Shown here: in pieces, positions 36,487 to 47,625 of the stretch
Layout: each line of letters begins with the position of its first letter
Numbering within the stretch: the first letter of the stretch is position 1
NCBI GenBank assembly: GCA_051530055.1
Contig: CM121342.1
Coordinates: 2,480,001 to 2,544,000, forward strand
Direction: 5' to 3'
Length of the DNA: 64,000 nt
Source of the DNA: Neoechinorhynchus agilis
Taxonomy: Eukaryota > Acanthocephala
Position numbers and translations under genes: made by a program
Notes under the pieces: generated by a model
Seen by the model: only the letters and a program-made list of their open reading frames with translations
Database searches by the model: none
What the model was told of the DNA's origin: nothing

Positions 36487-36941
36487 ATACATGAGTTACC
36501 TGTATGTTGTTCTTTCGTCTTTCGGCTAAGGGAAACTTCTTACGGGTATACGTCATTCAAGTGGAAGAAGTTGCCGCCACACACCTCCCCTCCAGTGTCG
36601 CCGCACCATGTTCCGTCCTGGAAACGTGCCGGTCTTTCGAGTTGAACCTCGGTGTGATGACGGCGTGTTGCTAGCAGCTGGGCCTGGTCAGGACGCTGAC
36701 CAGGCCGGTCTCGTCGGGGTAAGGACAGCAGGGTATTGGAGGAGCAAGGCCTCGTGGCTGTTGCTGGTCAGGACGCTGACCAGTCCAGTCTCGTCGGGGT
36801 CACCAATTTAGCGGCGTCACGTAAGAAGAAGACGAAGTTTTATTCCTCTATCATACATGAGTTACCTGTATGTTGTTCTTTCGGCTAAGGGAAACTTCTT
36901 ACGGGTACACGTCATTCAAGTGGAAGAAGTCGCCGCCACAA
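36487..36941. repeat. GC-rich mini-element with about 95-bp direct terminal repeats
   Basis: Direct repeats (CATACATGAGTTACCTGTAT onward) at 36487-36584 and 36852-36941 flank a GC-rich 265-bp core that stands out from the AT-rich surroundings. The core holds two copies of a hairpin, CTGGTCAGGACGCTGACCAG, and a TCACCAATTTAGCGGCG segment. The layout resembles a terminal-repeat miniature element or an LTR-element relic; no coding capacity seen. Confidence 0.55.
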
Positions 36942-37280
36942 TCGTATTTAAAATCAGATCCATATATTCATAACCGAGACGAAAAACAAATTTGATGATC
37001 TCAAAATTGACGGATTGAAAGCCGTGTTTACCGAGGCTGCCTCGAGTTCTATTGGAATCGCTATTGCATTCTAAAGAGACTGTCACTGATGATTGCTGAC
37101 TTCATGGAAACGAAAGAGTTTGCACTTGTTGCGAAAATAATGCTTAATGCGCATTTCTCAAGCTTCAAAATACCATTTATTAAAACTCCTAATTTTTTCA
37201 AAAATCATAAAGAAATCTTTAGAAAAGTCACGGTTATTTTGCTATTATTGTGTGAAACATTTAAGCTCTCTCATTTAAAG

Positions 37281-40059
37281 ATGGACACCGTGGCTCGTTT
37301 AGTCTCCGAAAACCATAAAATCTTCATATTAACTCGATCCGGTAAACTTGTCTTTTCTCGTGGTGGAATCGAAGAAGAGTTTGTCGGACTATCAGGCGTA
37401 GTTTTAACACTCGTCGCTCTCATCGAGCAACGAGACGGAGACAAACTCCTCGCAATTGAATGTTCAACCTCCTATATAATGTTCATGCATCGAGAACCAT
37501 TCATAATGGTAGCTTGTGTACCAAACCGAGGACCTCGTGGGTTCACGAGACATTGTCTTACCAAAACTCTCGATCTCGTCTACAATCAAGTTGTTTCGGT
37601 GCTTAGTCTCAAATACTCCATGACCACTCACAGAGTGGGGACTAAATGAGCGGTCAGTCATTACGTCCAGGACGCATTCGTCCGAAAACAAAACATCGAC
37701 TTTCGATCCTCTCTTAGTGATTGTGATCGAATGCTCGATCGGATTTGGTCTTCACATGTTAAAAAAACCGATTTGTCTCTAATCATCGACGCTGTTCAGC
37801 CTCTTCCTCTTGTTCAACAAGTTCGATTGAAACTTGGCGACCTTCTTGCAAAGACCATTAAGACTGATGTGAGTTCTATATTTTTGGACTTTAAATTAAA
37901 CTTTCAATCTAAGGATCTCATATTTGCTCTTCTTATCTACAATGGACAACTTGTTTGCTGTTCAAAAATGAAAGACCAATATTTACACGTGAGCGATATA
38001 TTGATCGTATTGAACCTTGTAGCGAGCAACAGATCATTCCGAAACGTCGAAAGCTGGATACCTATTTGTCTTCCCAAGTTTAACTCGAGGTTAGTCAAAG
38101 GGTTGGCGAGAACCATGATTATTTCGAAACAAAGAATGAATTTTTTAGAAGACCGAAACACGAGATTTTCTATTTTTTTGTGTAGTTTGGAATTGCTATT
38201 GAACAGGAGGCGATCATCGCGGTGTTATTTTGCTGTCCTTTGAAAATAAGTCCACTGATAATGTTAAACCACATCATTTATTTTTCAGCTAAAGATTAAT
38301 TTGTCGAGCGTTTTTAAACTATTTATGAAGAGCGGGAAGAGGAGCTGCTGCTATCTAGCGAGCAAACCTGAGATCGCTATTTTAAGACACGTATTTATCT
38401 CGTATTCTAATTGCTCTTCCAATCGACAATGTTATTTCGTGACATTAATGCTGATTCCAATACCGAACACAAAGTACTCTTATGAAATCGATGTTTTCGA
38501 GCTCGTCTGTTAGGCCATGGCGCTTTCTGGTATGTATTTTTAGGACACCTGCAATCGACTTATCGCCACAAAATCTTAGTTGTATTAAATTGAAGCAGTT
38601 TGGAACAGTGCAAATTTGAAAGCTTTTTGTTTACCTGAAAACAGTTTCGCACTAAATCATTGACTGTCGAATACCACGAAATAACACTGCGGATGACACA
38701 AATGAGATCCGCTGGCAATGACTAAGAATCCACAATACCATTTTTGCTTAACTCAAGTCTTGTTGATGCTAAATTTTAGCAATTATTAAATCGAATAGAA
38801 GTTTTATCCACCATGTATCGTTTACACAATACAGTCCCGAAAAATTCAGCTTAAATACATCTTCGGAGTTCACAAAAGTTTTATAACGTTGTCATTATTA
38901 TCGTTAGTCAGAGTTAGGAATTTCCATTAAAAACTAAAGGTCATGGTTGTAAAAAACCACAAATGAACATTTGCCTTGTCGTATTTAGTGGATTTCTTCA
39001 TGCGTATATTTCCTATCTCGAATCCCAAACGTGCTTAGTACTCTTAAGCGCGAATCACGAATCCTTCAATACACTTGCAGAACGAGCTAAGAAATTCAAA
39101 GAGGTCGGTAGATATTCTTCAGCTTACGCCTTCAACCATTTTAGCTCACAGAAGTTTACAAAATCAAAGTACGATTGTCTGCTTAAAGATTTAGTGGTCA
39201 AAGGTGTCCTTGCGGGCGACCAAGCTTACATTTATTCGCTCAAGGCAATCGTGGGACCGCTAAAGCTCCAGTAATAACCTTTAAATTAGAAAATATAATT
39301 ACTTTTTGTATTATTCTGCATGGTTTTTCTCTCAGTTAAAACTGGGCACAAAGAAATTTCAAAAAAAGGACCAAATGACTATAATTAATTGGTCCCAATT
39401 CTATAGAAATAGTTAAATCATTCAAATTTAAAAAACATGGCTAGATCGCCATCGACTTATATTGCCAAGAACTATCGTTATGAACGTTTAGAACTAGTTT
39501 TTAATGTGAACCGGTGACCTTTTTTGTGGGTTTTTTCAAAAATTAAATCCGTCAAAAATCCTTTCAGTATATTCTATATCATTCTGTTCACCGCATTGAC
39601 CACTCAATCAATCGCCAGGCTCATTCAAATGCTTACCACTTTCTCTTTGGACGACCATCTCCACTATTCTACGACCTGGTTCACTTTGTATATAAATCAA
39701 GACAATTCAAACAATTCGTTTCCACTTCAATGGGTGGCATATTTCCCGATGCGTACATTCAAGACATCCACCACGAGTATTTACAACTCCGAAACGAAAT
39801 GCATGCTTATCGCCCACCGATGCGGCTTCTCTCGTTGACTACTAACCGCTTCGAACTATTCGGATGGGTAAGTTGGTTTTATAAAATCTTTTCCTTCTGA
39901 ATCCTCGTTGTCACGCAGAACTCGGCATCATTCGAAGTTATTCTGATATGCTCGCCAATCGCCAGTAAGCGAAATGTCGCGGCAATGGCACGAGAAATCG
40001 TACGGATTGTTAAGAAGCACGAAAATCGATTGTTCATTAATGAAATGCAAGTGTTTTAA
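37281..40059 (+). CDS. MON1: MON1, Rab7 guanine-nucleotide exchange subunit
   Basis: Subunit of the MON1-CCZ1 complex that activates Rab7 on maturing endosomes. Six exons: 37281-37605, 37651-37868, 37914-38089, 38989-39103, 39568-39867 and 39919-40059, together 424 residues. Introns are 45, 45, 899, 464 and 51 nt. Family landmarks in order: KIFILTRSGKLVFSR, GVVLTLVALIE, LVYNQVVSVL, VRKQNIDFRSSL, LLIYNGQLV, KDQYLHVSDILIVLNLV, SWIPICLPKFNS, GFLHAYISYLES, DLVHFVYKSRQF, RFELFGW and KKHENRLFI. These follow the three longin-domain layout. The long disordered N-terminus of vertebrate MON1 is missing or lies upstream. The 464-nt intron start is the least certain junction (weak donor GTCGGT). The second 45-nt intron has no stop and is a multiple of three. 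Confidence 0.88.
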
Positions 40060-40590
40060 ATATTACTTGTGCATACGGGTTGGACACTGAATGAAAACTG
40101 CGTGAGAAACTTATTCTTGGATTTAATCACGCATCGACAGTTATCAGCTATTTCTGATAAGGATAATTACGTTCTTAAACTGCACTGAGTTACTCGTAGT
40201 TTTAGTCAAATATTTTAAATTGCAGTTTCATGTTATAATCAATTACTTGCAGTCCACGCCGTTTTCTTGTTTGAGATTTCTAAATGAAAGATTGCCTAAA
40301 TGAGATTCCGAGTAAATCTATGAAAATTATAATTATCGAACATTGTTCTTAAATTTTTGCATTTTACTTATTGATTTATAGTTGGCTGGCGGATTGTTGT
40401 CGACTGATTTCTGAACCGCGTGTTGTCGTTTCAATTGTAATTTTATTTAAGCAATTTCTGCGATTAAGAACAAATGTTTATTTAGGACCAATATTTCGGG
40501 GTTTTACTCCTTATTCAGGATCAAAAAAACACGCACATAATCTATAAAGGTAGAGTTAGAATAAAGTAAATGAGGAACTTTACTCATCCC
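40060..40590. other. 3' flank of MON1
   Basis: AT-rich. Near 40485-40525 is an AATATTTCGGGGTTTTACTC segment of the type that borders Penelope-like and related repeats. No gene seen. Confidence 0.35.
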
Positions 40591-40596
40591 TTTTAT

Positions 40597-42240
40597 TTAG
40601 AACCATGAAGACCAGTCCCAAGTTATCCGTCTCCTCTCCACGACCACCTCGCTCAGTAGCATTTTTCGCAAAGTTCCAATTGGTCTTTTGCTCGGTACTT
40701 CACTGCCACCGAGAGCCTCACTCCTTGATCTTCTGGATCCCATGGTGTCGACATATAAGAGGCCGCGTTTGGGTTCAACGCATTGACGACCCGGATATGT
40801 TCGGCACGATATCGGGCTTTGTGGTGCGTTGTCCTTGTTAGGATCCACGGCGTAATGTTGGAGCACTCCTTTGGACTAATGGAACCTCCAGTCCTATTTC
40901 TTTTAAAAGAGCTTCTTGATGTCGCTCGTAAATTTTTCGCAAACAAATGAGATCCACATAATCGGTAAGGCATCACTATTCTTTTGCTTCATCCTCAAAG
41001 TCCGTCCACCGATTCGGTCCGACGTTGTGTTCAGATCAATTTCCAAAATCTATATAAACGTTTTGTGCGAAAATTCCGTTTACATCATTAACCGCGCTAC
41101 TCATGCGAAGCAAAGCTTTGCGTTCTTATGCATCGCAGCGTAAATCGCTCATCACCCAAGATAATGGTATTAAATATCGATGCACAACTATTGGTTTCTT
41201 GCATGGTTTACGATACCACTCAAATGTTGTCGCATCGTCAGATTTGAGTCGCAAGCTGAGGAAGGGTAAATAGTCCACCGGGTTGTCCCTCGTAACCGCC
41301 CTGCTGTGTCCATTGTATTGGACCTCTGTTCCAATTCATTCAGTTCATACGTCTCCTTGTAGGACAGTAGCACGTCGTCCACATATCTCAGGTATAGTAG
41401 TTTTTTCAGTAGTATGTGGGAAAATGTGCTGCCTCTCCAGATCGTCCAGGAACAAAATCACCAACACAGGAGCAAGGCTGCTGTTCCCCATAGCCAACCA
41501 TCGGACTTGCAGACAGGGCCTGTTCCCATATCTGAAGAGATTGCAGTTGAGGATTTAGCGTATGAGCAATATGAGATCCGTTATCTCAAAACAATGAAGG
41601 CTGAGCTTTTGTTTCAAGCAATCTTTTCTCCGTAGCTCTTAAGGCCGTATAATTGTAGACGTTTGTGTATAAGACTTCAAAATCAAAAGACATTAGTCGG
41701 CAGTTATTTAAATCCCCTCGCCGGGAATACAAGGACTCAATCAGTCCCCCCTCACTTTTTATAGATATGCCCTTGTCGTTTGGAGGAGTGGGCTTTGGGT
41801 CATAGCTAACAGTTTTGGGACTCGATACCCAGGGCCGATCCAGTTGTCAATGTGATGGAAACCGATGAGATCTCATGCGTTTTAATCATTGGATACATTA
41901 CTGGCGTACGTAATCGTCATGGGATGTTAGCGCTGAACCCTCTTAATTGGCGCCTATCAATCACATTTTGGGAAGGACGGAATTCCTTACAGCATTCCTC
42001 GCTATCATCTTCTCTGCCATTTCATAAGTGGTCCAATCTCCTAATAATGTCGACATCATCCCCTCCTCTTCACTCCGCCCGATCACAACCAATTTGCCAC
42101 CTTTATCACTAACTATCACTCTTCGCGACTTATTTTGGGACACTTCTTTAGTCGATTTCACGACTGCACGTTCACCATGCGAGAGATTCGGTACTGTACT
42201 TTGTGTTGCATGATGAACATTTATCTAGCCAATCCCTTTT
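40597..42240 (-). mobile_element. Penelope-like element remnant
   Basis: Minus-strand remnant of another Penelope-like element. The N-terminal ISDKGGKLVVI-type box (about 41960-42161), MGNSSLAP...LFLDDLE (about 41420-41500) and the catalytic LRYVDDVLLSYKE (about 41340-41400) are recognisable; a C-terminal piece at 40597-40976 probably corresponds to the endonuclease end. It is broken in several places. Confidence 0.72.
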
Positions 42241-42435
42241 ATGAGCATTAATAATCGTCTTTCAACGCTATCATCTACTCTTGGTAGGCCGCCTTCTCGA
42301 AGTTCAAACGACATTTATGCTTCCACAAATCCGTCGATCTCTCACCCCGGCGGTCTCTCTCCTTCTAAATCGCAATATTGTCCGAAAATCTTGTCCTGCT
42401 TTTTTCCCTTTTCAGGGAAGACAAGTGTCGTTTGA
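42241..42435 (+). CDS. possible short ORF upstream of the cullin
   Basis: A 64-codon frame rich in Ser, Pro and Asn (RPPSRSSNDIYASTNPSISH). It could be a separate exon or a 5' exon, but none of the donors I tested joins the cullin ATG in frame. Low support. Confidence 0.2.
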   Translation: MSINNRLSTLSSTLGRPPSRSSNDIYASTNPSISHPGGLSPSKSQYCPKILSCFFPFSGKTSVV

Positions 42436-42653
42436 ATTATATTTACGCAAACTAAATAAGACTCTTGTAAACGTTCCTTTGAATCCATTCTTAGCAACGC
42501 TGTGGAACTTTAAAAATGGTAGAATAATTTTTTTCGCCTTTGATTTCCAAGGCAAAATTGAACGTTATTTAACCACGAATACAAGTTATGAGCGTCCTTG
42601 CGTTTTTCGCACACATTTATTCCTTTATCCTGCTTTAAAAATCCTATTGCAGA

Positions 42654-45077
42654 ATGACTACTTATTGGTTTGAAGAATCCCTAGAAGACGAAACACAATC
42701 GTTAATCTTTGCTGCATTGGATAAAATCCTCACAAACCAACCAATAAATCGGTCTGAATGGGCGTCCGCTCATTTATCAGTATATCAAAGTTGTGCTTCT
42801 ATAAATTCGCGACATCTTGAGCTCCACACAAAAGTCCTCAATCGAATCCAAGACCATGTACGATCGATAAAAGGGACAATAGAAGTCGCAGAAGACAAAG
42901 AAATCATTGTCGTCTATTCGCAGCAATACAAAAAATTCAGTCAAGCTATTATAAAAATCAACTATCTATTTAAAAGCCTTAATGACGCATACCGAGTTTG
43001 GACTTCAATGGGAAATTTAGTAGAGGACATCAGGAAATTCGGAATTGAACTCGCTGAGCTTTCATCAGATTACCCAGTTGAACATGCGTTCTCTTTTGAA
43101 CAACTTTGTAATGGATTCTGGCAATACAATGTCGTCAATGAGCTTTCAACGCGATTAAGACGATGTATTCTGGCTCAACTGGATGAAAGACGATTTTACT
43201 ATAAGGATCTGGAATCTCTTGTTAATTATTGTACTCAATGGACTTTAGATGTGAGAGTGATGAGTGAATCTTTTGTTCGTTGCTGTCACTCATTTCTCAC
43301 AAATGAACCTTTAACTAGTTTTGACGACCTCGATGATCGATTCTTCGAGTCTTACGATCGAGTATTTGGACAGAAATTTGAAGTAGCTACCGGTGATCAT
43401 ATTAGCACTTTGGCAAAGGAGTTTTCGGCGCAATTAGAATCTTGCGGATTATCGGCATTCGATTACTTATCCAAATACGAACAATATATGACTAAAGTTA
43501 TGAGGATTGAATATGCGATCGCCGATGCTCATTGTCTTGGGAAACGTGTTACTCATCAATGTGATTTGATGGCAAAAGCACTCGTATATTTTCACCGGGA
43601 TCAAATAAAAGGAGCATTTACTCAAGTTCTGAACGATACGGTGGATGCGTTCTCGCCAACTTCAGTTCCTTCTGCAATTGACTCTAAAGTACTACTAGAT
43701 TTTCTCGGATCGGTGAAATCCGTCAATGTGATTTTAAACCATTCAAAAATATCCTCTGACGAGTTCATGTGTAATTTCAGTGTTAGTGTAAAAGAGATAT
43801 TTGCTCGTTACGCTAAATATTTAAGAATGCAAAACGATGACGAACCACAGAAAAATCGACTTTCTTCGATTTTAATGAATGTCGCTTTGTTTCACCAACA
43901 ATTACACGATCGATTTTTGACAATTGTCGGAAATAATTGCTTTGATTTCGAATCTCTATTTGAACGAGCGTTCACTTCAATGATAAACAGGTTATCTGAT
44001 TTTATAGAAGATCTTTTGCCGATAAAAGATTCAACGGCAAATCTTCTGGCACTTGTGTTCGATATTCAAGTACGACGAATTGTCTCGGCGGATCATGTGT
44101 CAAAATACGAACAAATCTCTGACGATATTGACCGATCATGTGAACTTTTTAAATACTTAGAAGAAAAAGATGAGTTTGTGGATACATATAAACGGTACTT
44201 GTCTGTACGACTTATTCAAAACCTGAGTACTGGTAATGATATAGAAAGAAGGATCATTGACTTTCTTCGAGAACAATGTGGGCGTGATTATGTGAGTCAT
44301 TTGTCCACAATGATTGTCGATGTCGACAAAAGTAGAGAACTAATGACGAAATTTACTCCTACAGATCGATCCTTTGATTTTGAGACCAAGGTTTTAAGAA
44401 CTACCTTTTGGCCATTTGAAGGAAGTGAAGAGAACTTGTGTCTACACGATGGTAATAATCTTATCGCTCAGTTCGAACGGTTTTATAAAGATAAGCACAC
44501 GTCTAGAAAATTGGTATGGTCCCATAAATGTTCTACTGTTGATTTGAAGGCTAATTTCCCATCAGGATCCTACATTTTTCTTGTAAATCATTACCAATTT
44601 GCGATACTTACCGTTTTGGATGCGCATGGAAAAGTAAAGCTTGCAAAACTGAAGGAACTCTCTGGGGTGGAGAAGGAAAAGGAGTTTTCCCAGAATATGC
44701 GTGTTCTTCAAAAGTTTAAAGTTGTTATTATGAAGGACGATTGTGTTCAAATGAACAACGAATTTCAAAGTTCTCATATCCGTTTGAAACTCCATTCATG
44801 CGTTCCGTATTTTGAGACTCGTCGAGGAAAAGCTACTACTGACAATACTGATCATCCATTGGAGGACAGTCGTAAGAACTTCTGTATGGCTGCAATCACG
44901 AGAATGTTGAAACAAAAGAAGAAATTAAGCAAGAAGGATTTATATGATATGGTTTGTCGGGACGGACAACTTTCGTTTTTACCGACAGATAGACTTTTTG
45001 ATCAGTCGTTGGATTATCTTGCAAGTAATCAAATGATTAAAGTGCACGAAAGCGGTGATCTGGAGTATTTGGCTTAA
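42654..45077 (+). CDS. cullin (divergent, CUL1-like)
   Basis: An 807-residue intronless cullin, the scaffold of cullin-RING ubiquitin ligases. The N-terminal cullin repeats are divergent (WFEESLEDETQSLIF, VYQSCASINSRHLELHTKVL). The cullin homology region is clear: LFKYLEEKDEFVDTYKRYL, SVRLIQNLSTGNDIERR, LREQCGRDYVSHLSTM (CUL1 and CUL3 have QACGFEYTSKLQRM-like sequence here). The C-terminal winged helix has AITRMLKQKKKLSKKDLYDM, with the NEDD8-acceptor lysine at about residue 753, and ends in the typical YLA. Length is slightly above human CUL1 (776). TATTGCAG sits immediately before A-ATG, so this ATG follows a splice or trans-splice acceptor directly. Which paralog it is cannot be settled by eye. 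Confidence 0.9.
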   Translation: MTTYWFEESLEDETQSLIFAALDKILTNQPINRSEWASAHLSVYQSCASINSRHLELHTKVLNRIQDHVRSIKGTIEVAEDKEIIVVYSQQYKKFSQAIIKINYLFKSLNDAYRVWTSMGNLVEDIRKFGIELAELSSDYPVEHAFSFEQLCNGFWQYNVVNELSTRLRRCILAQLDERRFYYKDLESLVNYCTQWTLDVRVMSESFVRCCHSFLTNEPLTSFDDLDDRFFESYDRVFGQKFEVATGDHISTLAKEFSAQLESCGLSAFDYLSKYEQYMTKVMRIEYAIADAHCLGKRVTHQCDLMAKALVYFHRDQIKGAFTQVLNDTVDAFSPTSVPSAIDSKVLLDFLGSVKSVNVILNHSKISSDEFMCNFSVSVKEIFARYAKYLRMQNDDEPQKNRLSSILMNVALFHQQLHDRFLTIVGNNCFDFESLFERAFTSMINRLSDFIEDLLPIKDSTANLLALVFDIQVRRIVSADHVSKYEQISDDIDRSCELFKYLEEKDEFVDTYKRYLSVRLIQNLSTGNDIERRIIDFLREQCGRDYVSHLSTMIVDVDKSRELMTKFTPTDRSFDFETKVLRTTFWPFEGSEENLCLHDGNNLIAQFERFYKDKHTSRKLVWSHKCSTVDLKANFPSGSYIFLVNHYQFAILTVLDAHGKVKLAKLKELSGVEKEKEFSQNMRVLQKFKVVIMKDDCVQMNNEFQSSHIRLKLHSCVPYFETRRGKATTDNTDHPLEDSRKNFCMAAITRMLKQKKKLSKKDLYDMVCRDGQLSFLPTDRLFDQSLDYLASNQMIKVHESGDLEYLA

Positions 45078-45079
45078 AG

Positions 45080-45860
45080 AAATAGTTGATTATTGAAAAA
45101 ATAGATATACGGCTTGTGCAACCTTTAATATACTGTAAAATGGAAAATATATATGTTTTAAATATTACAATACTCATTCGTAATTATTTGTTGCAATTTA
45201 GACCTTTAACGATGATTATATACGCCACGATTTTTTGCATAAAAGTCAACTTGTGGTTCTCTTAAATTCTACTTTTGGTTACCTTCCTTTGAATCGAAAG
45301 TTTTCAAATTTATTTCACTTGTAGAGTGCAAGCATTTCACAAAAAATCTTTAAATTCCAGTATTCATCTATAGTTTTTGAATGAACGGATTTTTTTGAAA
45401 GCTGCCACCAATAAAATATATGGAAATTACAAATAAAATGATTTCTAACCTGACGAGTATATTCACCACAAGTCAAAATTTACCATAATGATGGATTTTC
45501 TCGACATGATTAAAGAAGGTAATTTTTTGAACCTTTTTGTTCTAAAGTACTTTTATATTTTACGGCCGAAAATATTTGAGGATTTTATTTTTGTGGTGAT
45601 TAGAAAAAAGTTAACCAGGCATTTTTGTGAACATCTATTTCTTTTAAATCAGACTGTTTTGCGTTAAAGGTTTTATCTTTGATGAATTCTATCCAAACCA
45701 AAAAGTCGATCTCGACTGTGTAATAATCTCGTGGAGCATTGCTTTTTTTATCCTCGGTATTAAACCTACAGCTCTTTATAATACAATGTGCCTTTGTTAA
45801 ATAAATCAACGTAACCCTCGTCATAAATGTTCATGTTTCAATTGTTAAAAAACCAAAGAT
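45080..45860. other. cullin 3' flank
   Basis: Holds a degenerate copy of the 35530-35693 foldback family at 45432-45505. No gene recognised. Confidence 0.4.
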
Positions 45861-45871
45861 TTATTAACGAC

Positions 45872-46372
45872 TTAGTTCATCAATGCTACGAGAATCAATC
45901 TTCTTATAAGAAATAGGAATGACTCGTGGACTGCTTTTCGTGCTGCAGCATCCGTTCCAATTGAGCGAATGTTTTCTTTGAAACTCCTGATACGACTGGT
46001 GCTCTTGTCCTAAACAAAAACCGCTCATGCTATTTAATCCGTTAGAAAATATCTCATGCAAAACGTCATGCAAGATTCTTAGAGAGTGCTCGTGGTAATT
46101 GGACAAGGAGACATTGTCTGAATTACTTTCCCATAATTACTGGGATCAATAACTACATCAATGAAAACTTTAGTCGGGATATCATTAGCATTCCCTGAAT
46201 TTTGTAGCATCGTTTGGAATGCGTCTTGTGCTCTGTTAACGGAATAACCTTGATCAATTGAATTCAGGATTTGTTTAGCCTTTGCTCGATTAATGGACTC
46301 CGACGGAGTTGATTTACCTTCGATTTGAGATAAAAGGAAATGAACCTTTTTGCGGTTTTCCTCTAGTGACAT
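45872..46372 (-). CDS. unrecognised 127-residue protein, two exons
   Basis: Starts at ATG 46372 (MSLEENRKKVHFLLSQIEG). Exon 1, 46127-46372, ends at NYGK; a GT-AG intron of 117 nt (acceptor TTTTTGTTTAG) joins it in frame to 45872-46009, which reads DKSTSRIRSFKENIRSIG and ends RRLILVALMN. Both exons look helical. The first has a weak resemblance to the third-EF-hand region of neuronal calcium sensors but no intact calcium loop, so I do not assign a function. It starts 7 nt after the stop of the EF-hand ORF upstream, with an acceptor-like ATTTTAG overlapping that stop. It may be a separate co-transcribed gene or the 3' part of the EF-hand gene with a splice I could not resolve. Confidence 0.5.
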
Positions 46373-46379
46373 TTTAGAA

Positions 46380-46718
46380 CTAAAATGATCTACGATATCG
46401 CAACAAACCCTTTCCTCTTAACATGACATAAACCGTCATAAACTCATTGAAGGTGAGATCGCCTGATTGATCACCATCAAAAGCCTTAAAAGTTTGATCC
46501 GCTTTTCTTTTTGTTGCCTCAGAACACCGCATTTCCCCTTTGATTAAATTCGCATAAGCTTCTCGAAATTGCCGTTTGCTCATAGCACCTTTCTTAGAAG
46601 CATAGCGGCTGAATTCAGTATGAAGACCTTGTATAGTATAGACGTCCATCCCTGTAAGAGTGCTCAGAGCTTTAAGATCACCCTCATTCAAAATGCGGTT
46701 TGGTGAACGATTTCCCAT
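46380..46718 (-). CDS. EF-hand protein, neuronal-calcium-sensor-like
   Basis: A 112-codon frame beginning MGNRSP, so a glycine is available for N-myristoylation although the serine is one place off the usual consensus. The order matches the N-terminal half of the NCS/recoverin family: LTGMDVYTIQGLHTEF (helices before the degenerate EF1), GAMSKRQFREAYANL, then a canonical EF loop DGDQSGDLTFNEF. The family usually has about 190 residues and four EF hands; here only two would be present if the stop at 46380 is real. The next frame begins 7 nt on and might supply the rest, but the GT-AG pairs I tried do not keep frame. Confidence 0.65.
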   Translation of the reverse strand: MGNRSPNRILNEGDLKALSTLTGMDVYTIQGLHTEFSRYASKKGAMSKRQFREAYANLIKGEMRCSEATKRKADQTFKAFDGDQSGDLTFNEFMTVYVMLRGKGLLRYRRSF

Positions 46719-46739
46719 GCTTGAAAAACTACGAAAATG

Positions 46740-47215
46740 TGCGTGCTCTGATGGAGTTATATATCAACGAGAACGCATGACTCACTTTTGAGCGAGATAA
46801 AGGTTCATTTGAGGACGTGGTTCAGTGATATTTAGTGAACAAACAGATTGGAATGTGGGAAATATGTTCTAACTTGTTAGATTTCTGATATTTTGCAACT
46901 CATTGTGGAGTCGACGACCGCGTATGTATAGTCGTGGTTTCTCCGAGAATCAATAAAGAATGACATTTTAGTGTTCAGTGCGCAAAAAGACAAATCTTCG
47001 GATGGCTTATAAACTGCGATGAATTCTAATGTCATAGATTAAAGACAAGCACAATCACCGAATTCAAATAGCTATTTAAAACCTCGTTAGAAGTGGTAAC
47101 GCTGCCATTGATGTCGAGAACAGAGATTTATTTTTATTCAATTCAACAACACGTTTTATTTATTTTGTTTTAGAAGAGGACCCATGTACCTCTGGGTCCT
47201 CGTGATCACTTTAGA
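46740..47215. other. intergenic stretch
   Basis: Upstream of the EF-hand gene; no gene or repeat recognised. Confidence 0.35.
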
Positions 47216-47221
47216 GTTGAT

Positions 47222-47625
47222 GACGAATCTGGTGTGGATGACGGATCCGCGGTGGATGACGGATCCGGAATGGTGGATGACGAATCCGGAGTTGACGATG
47301 GATCCGGAGTGGATGAAGGATCCGGTGTGGATAAGGGATCCGGAGTGAATTACGGATCCAGAGTGGATGACGAATTCGGAGTAGATGACGGATCCGGTGA
47401 TGATTACGGATCCGGAGTGGTTTACGGATCCGGTTTGGATGACTGATCCGGTTTGGATGACTGATCCGGAATGGATGTTGGATCCGAAGTGGATGACGAA
47501 TCCGGTTTGGATGACCGATTCGGTGTGGATGACGGATCCGGAGTGGGTGATGGATCCAGAATGGTGGATAACGAATCCGGAGTGGATGAAGGATCCGGAG
47601 TGGTCGATGGCGGATCCGGAGGATA
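47222..47625. repeat. minisatellite, 18-bp unit rich in GGATCC
   Basis: About 20 copies of an 18-bp unit close to GGATCCGGAGTGGATGAC, with 21-bp variants. All frames stay open in parts, giving Asp-Gly-Ser repeats on + and Pro-Asp-Pro-Ser repeats on -, but no flanking coding exon is evident. BamHI sites recur at each unit. Confidence 0.9.

Noticed and set aside
42241-42435. 5' exon of the cullin gene
   Set aside because: None of the GT donors tested leaves a phase compatible with the acceptor before the cullin ATG.
46380-46408. 29-nt GT-AG interval joining the EF-hand frame to the next ORF
   Set aside because: Too short for an intron here, and the join does not keep the reading frame.
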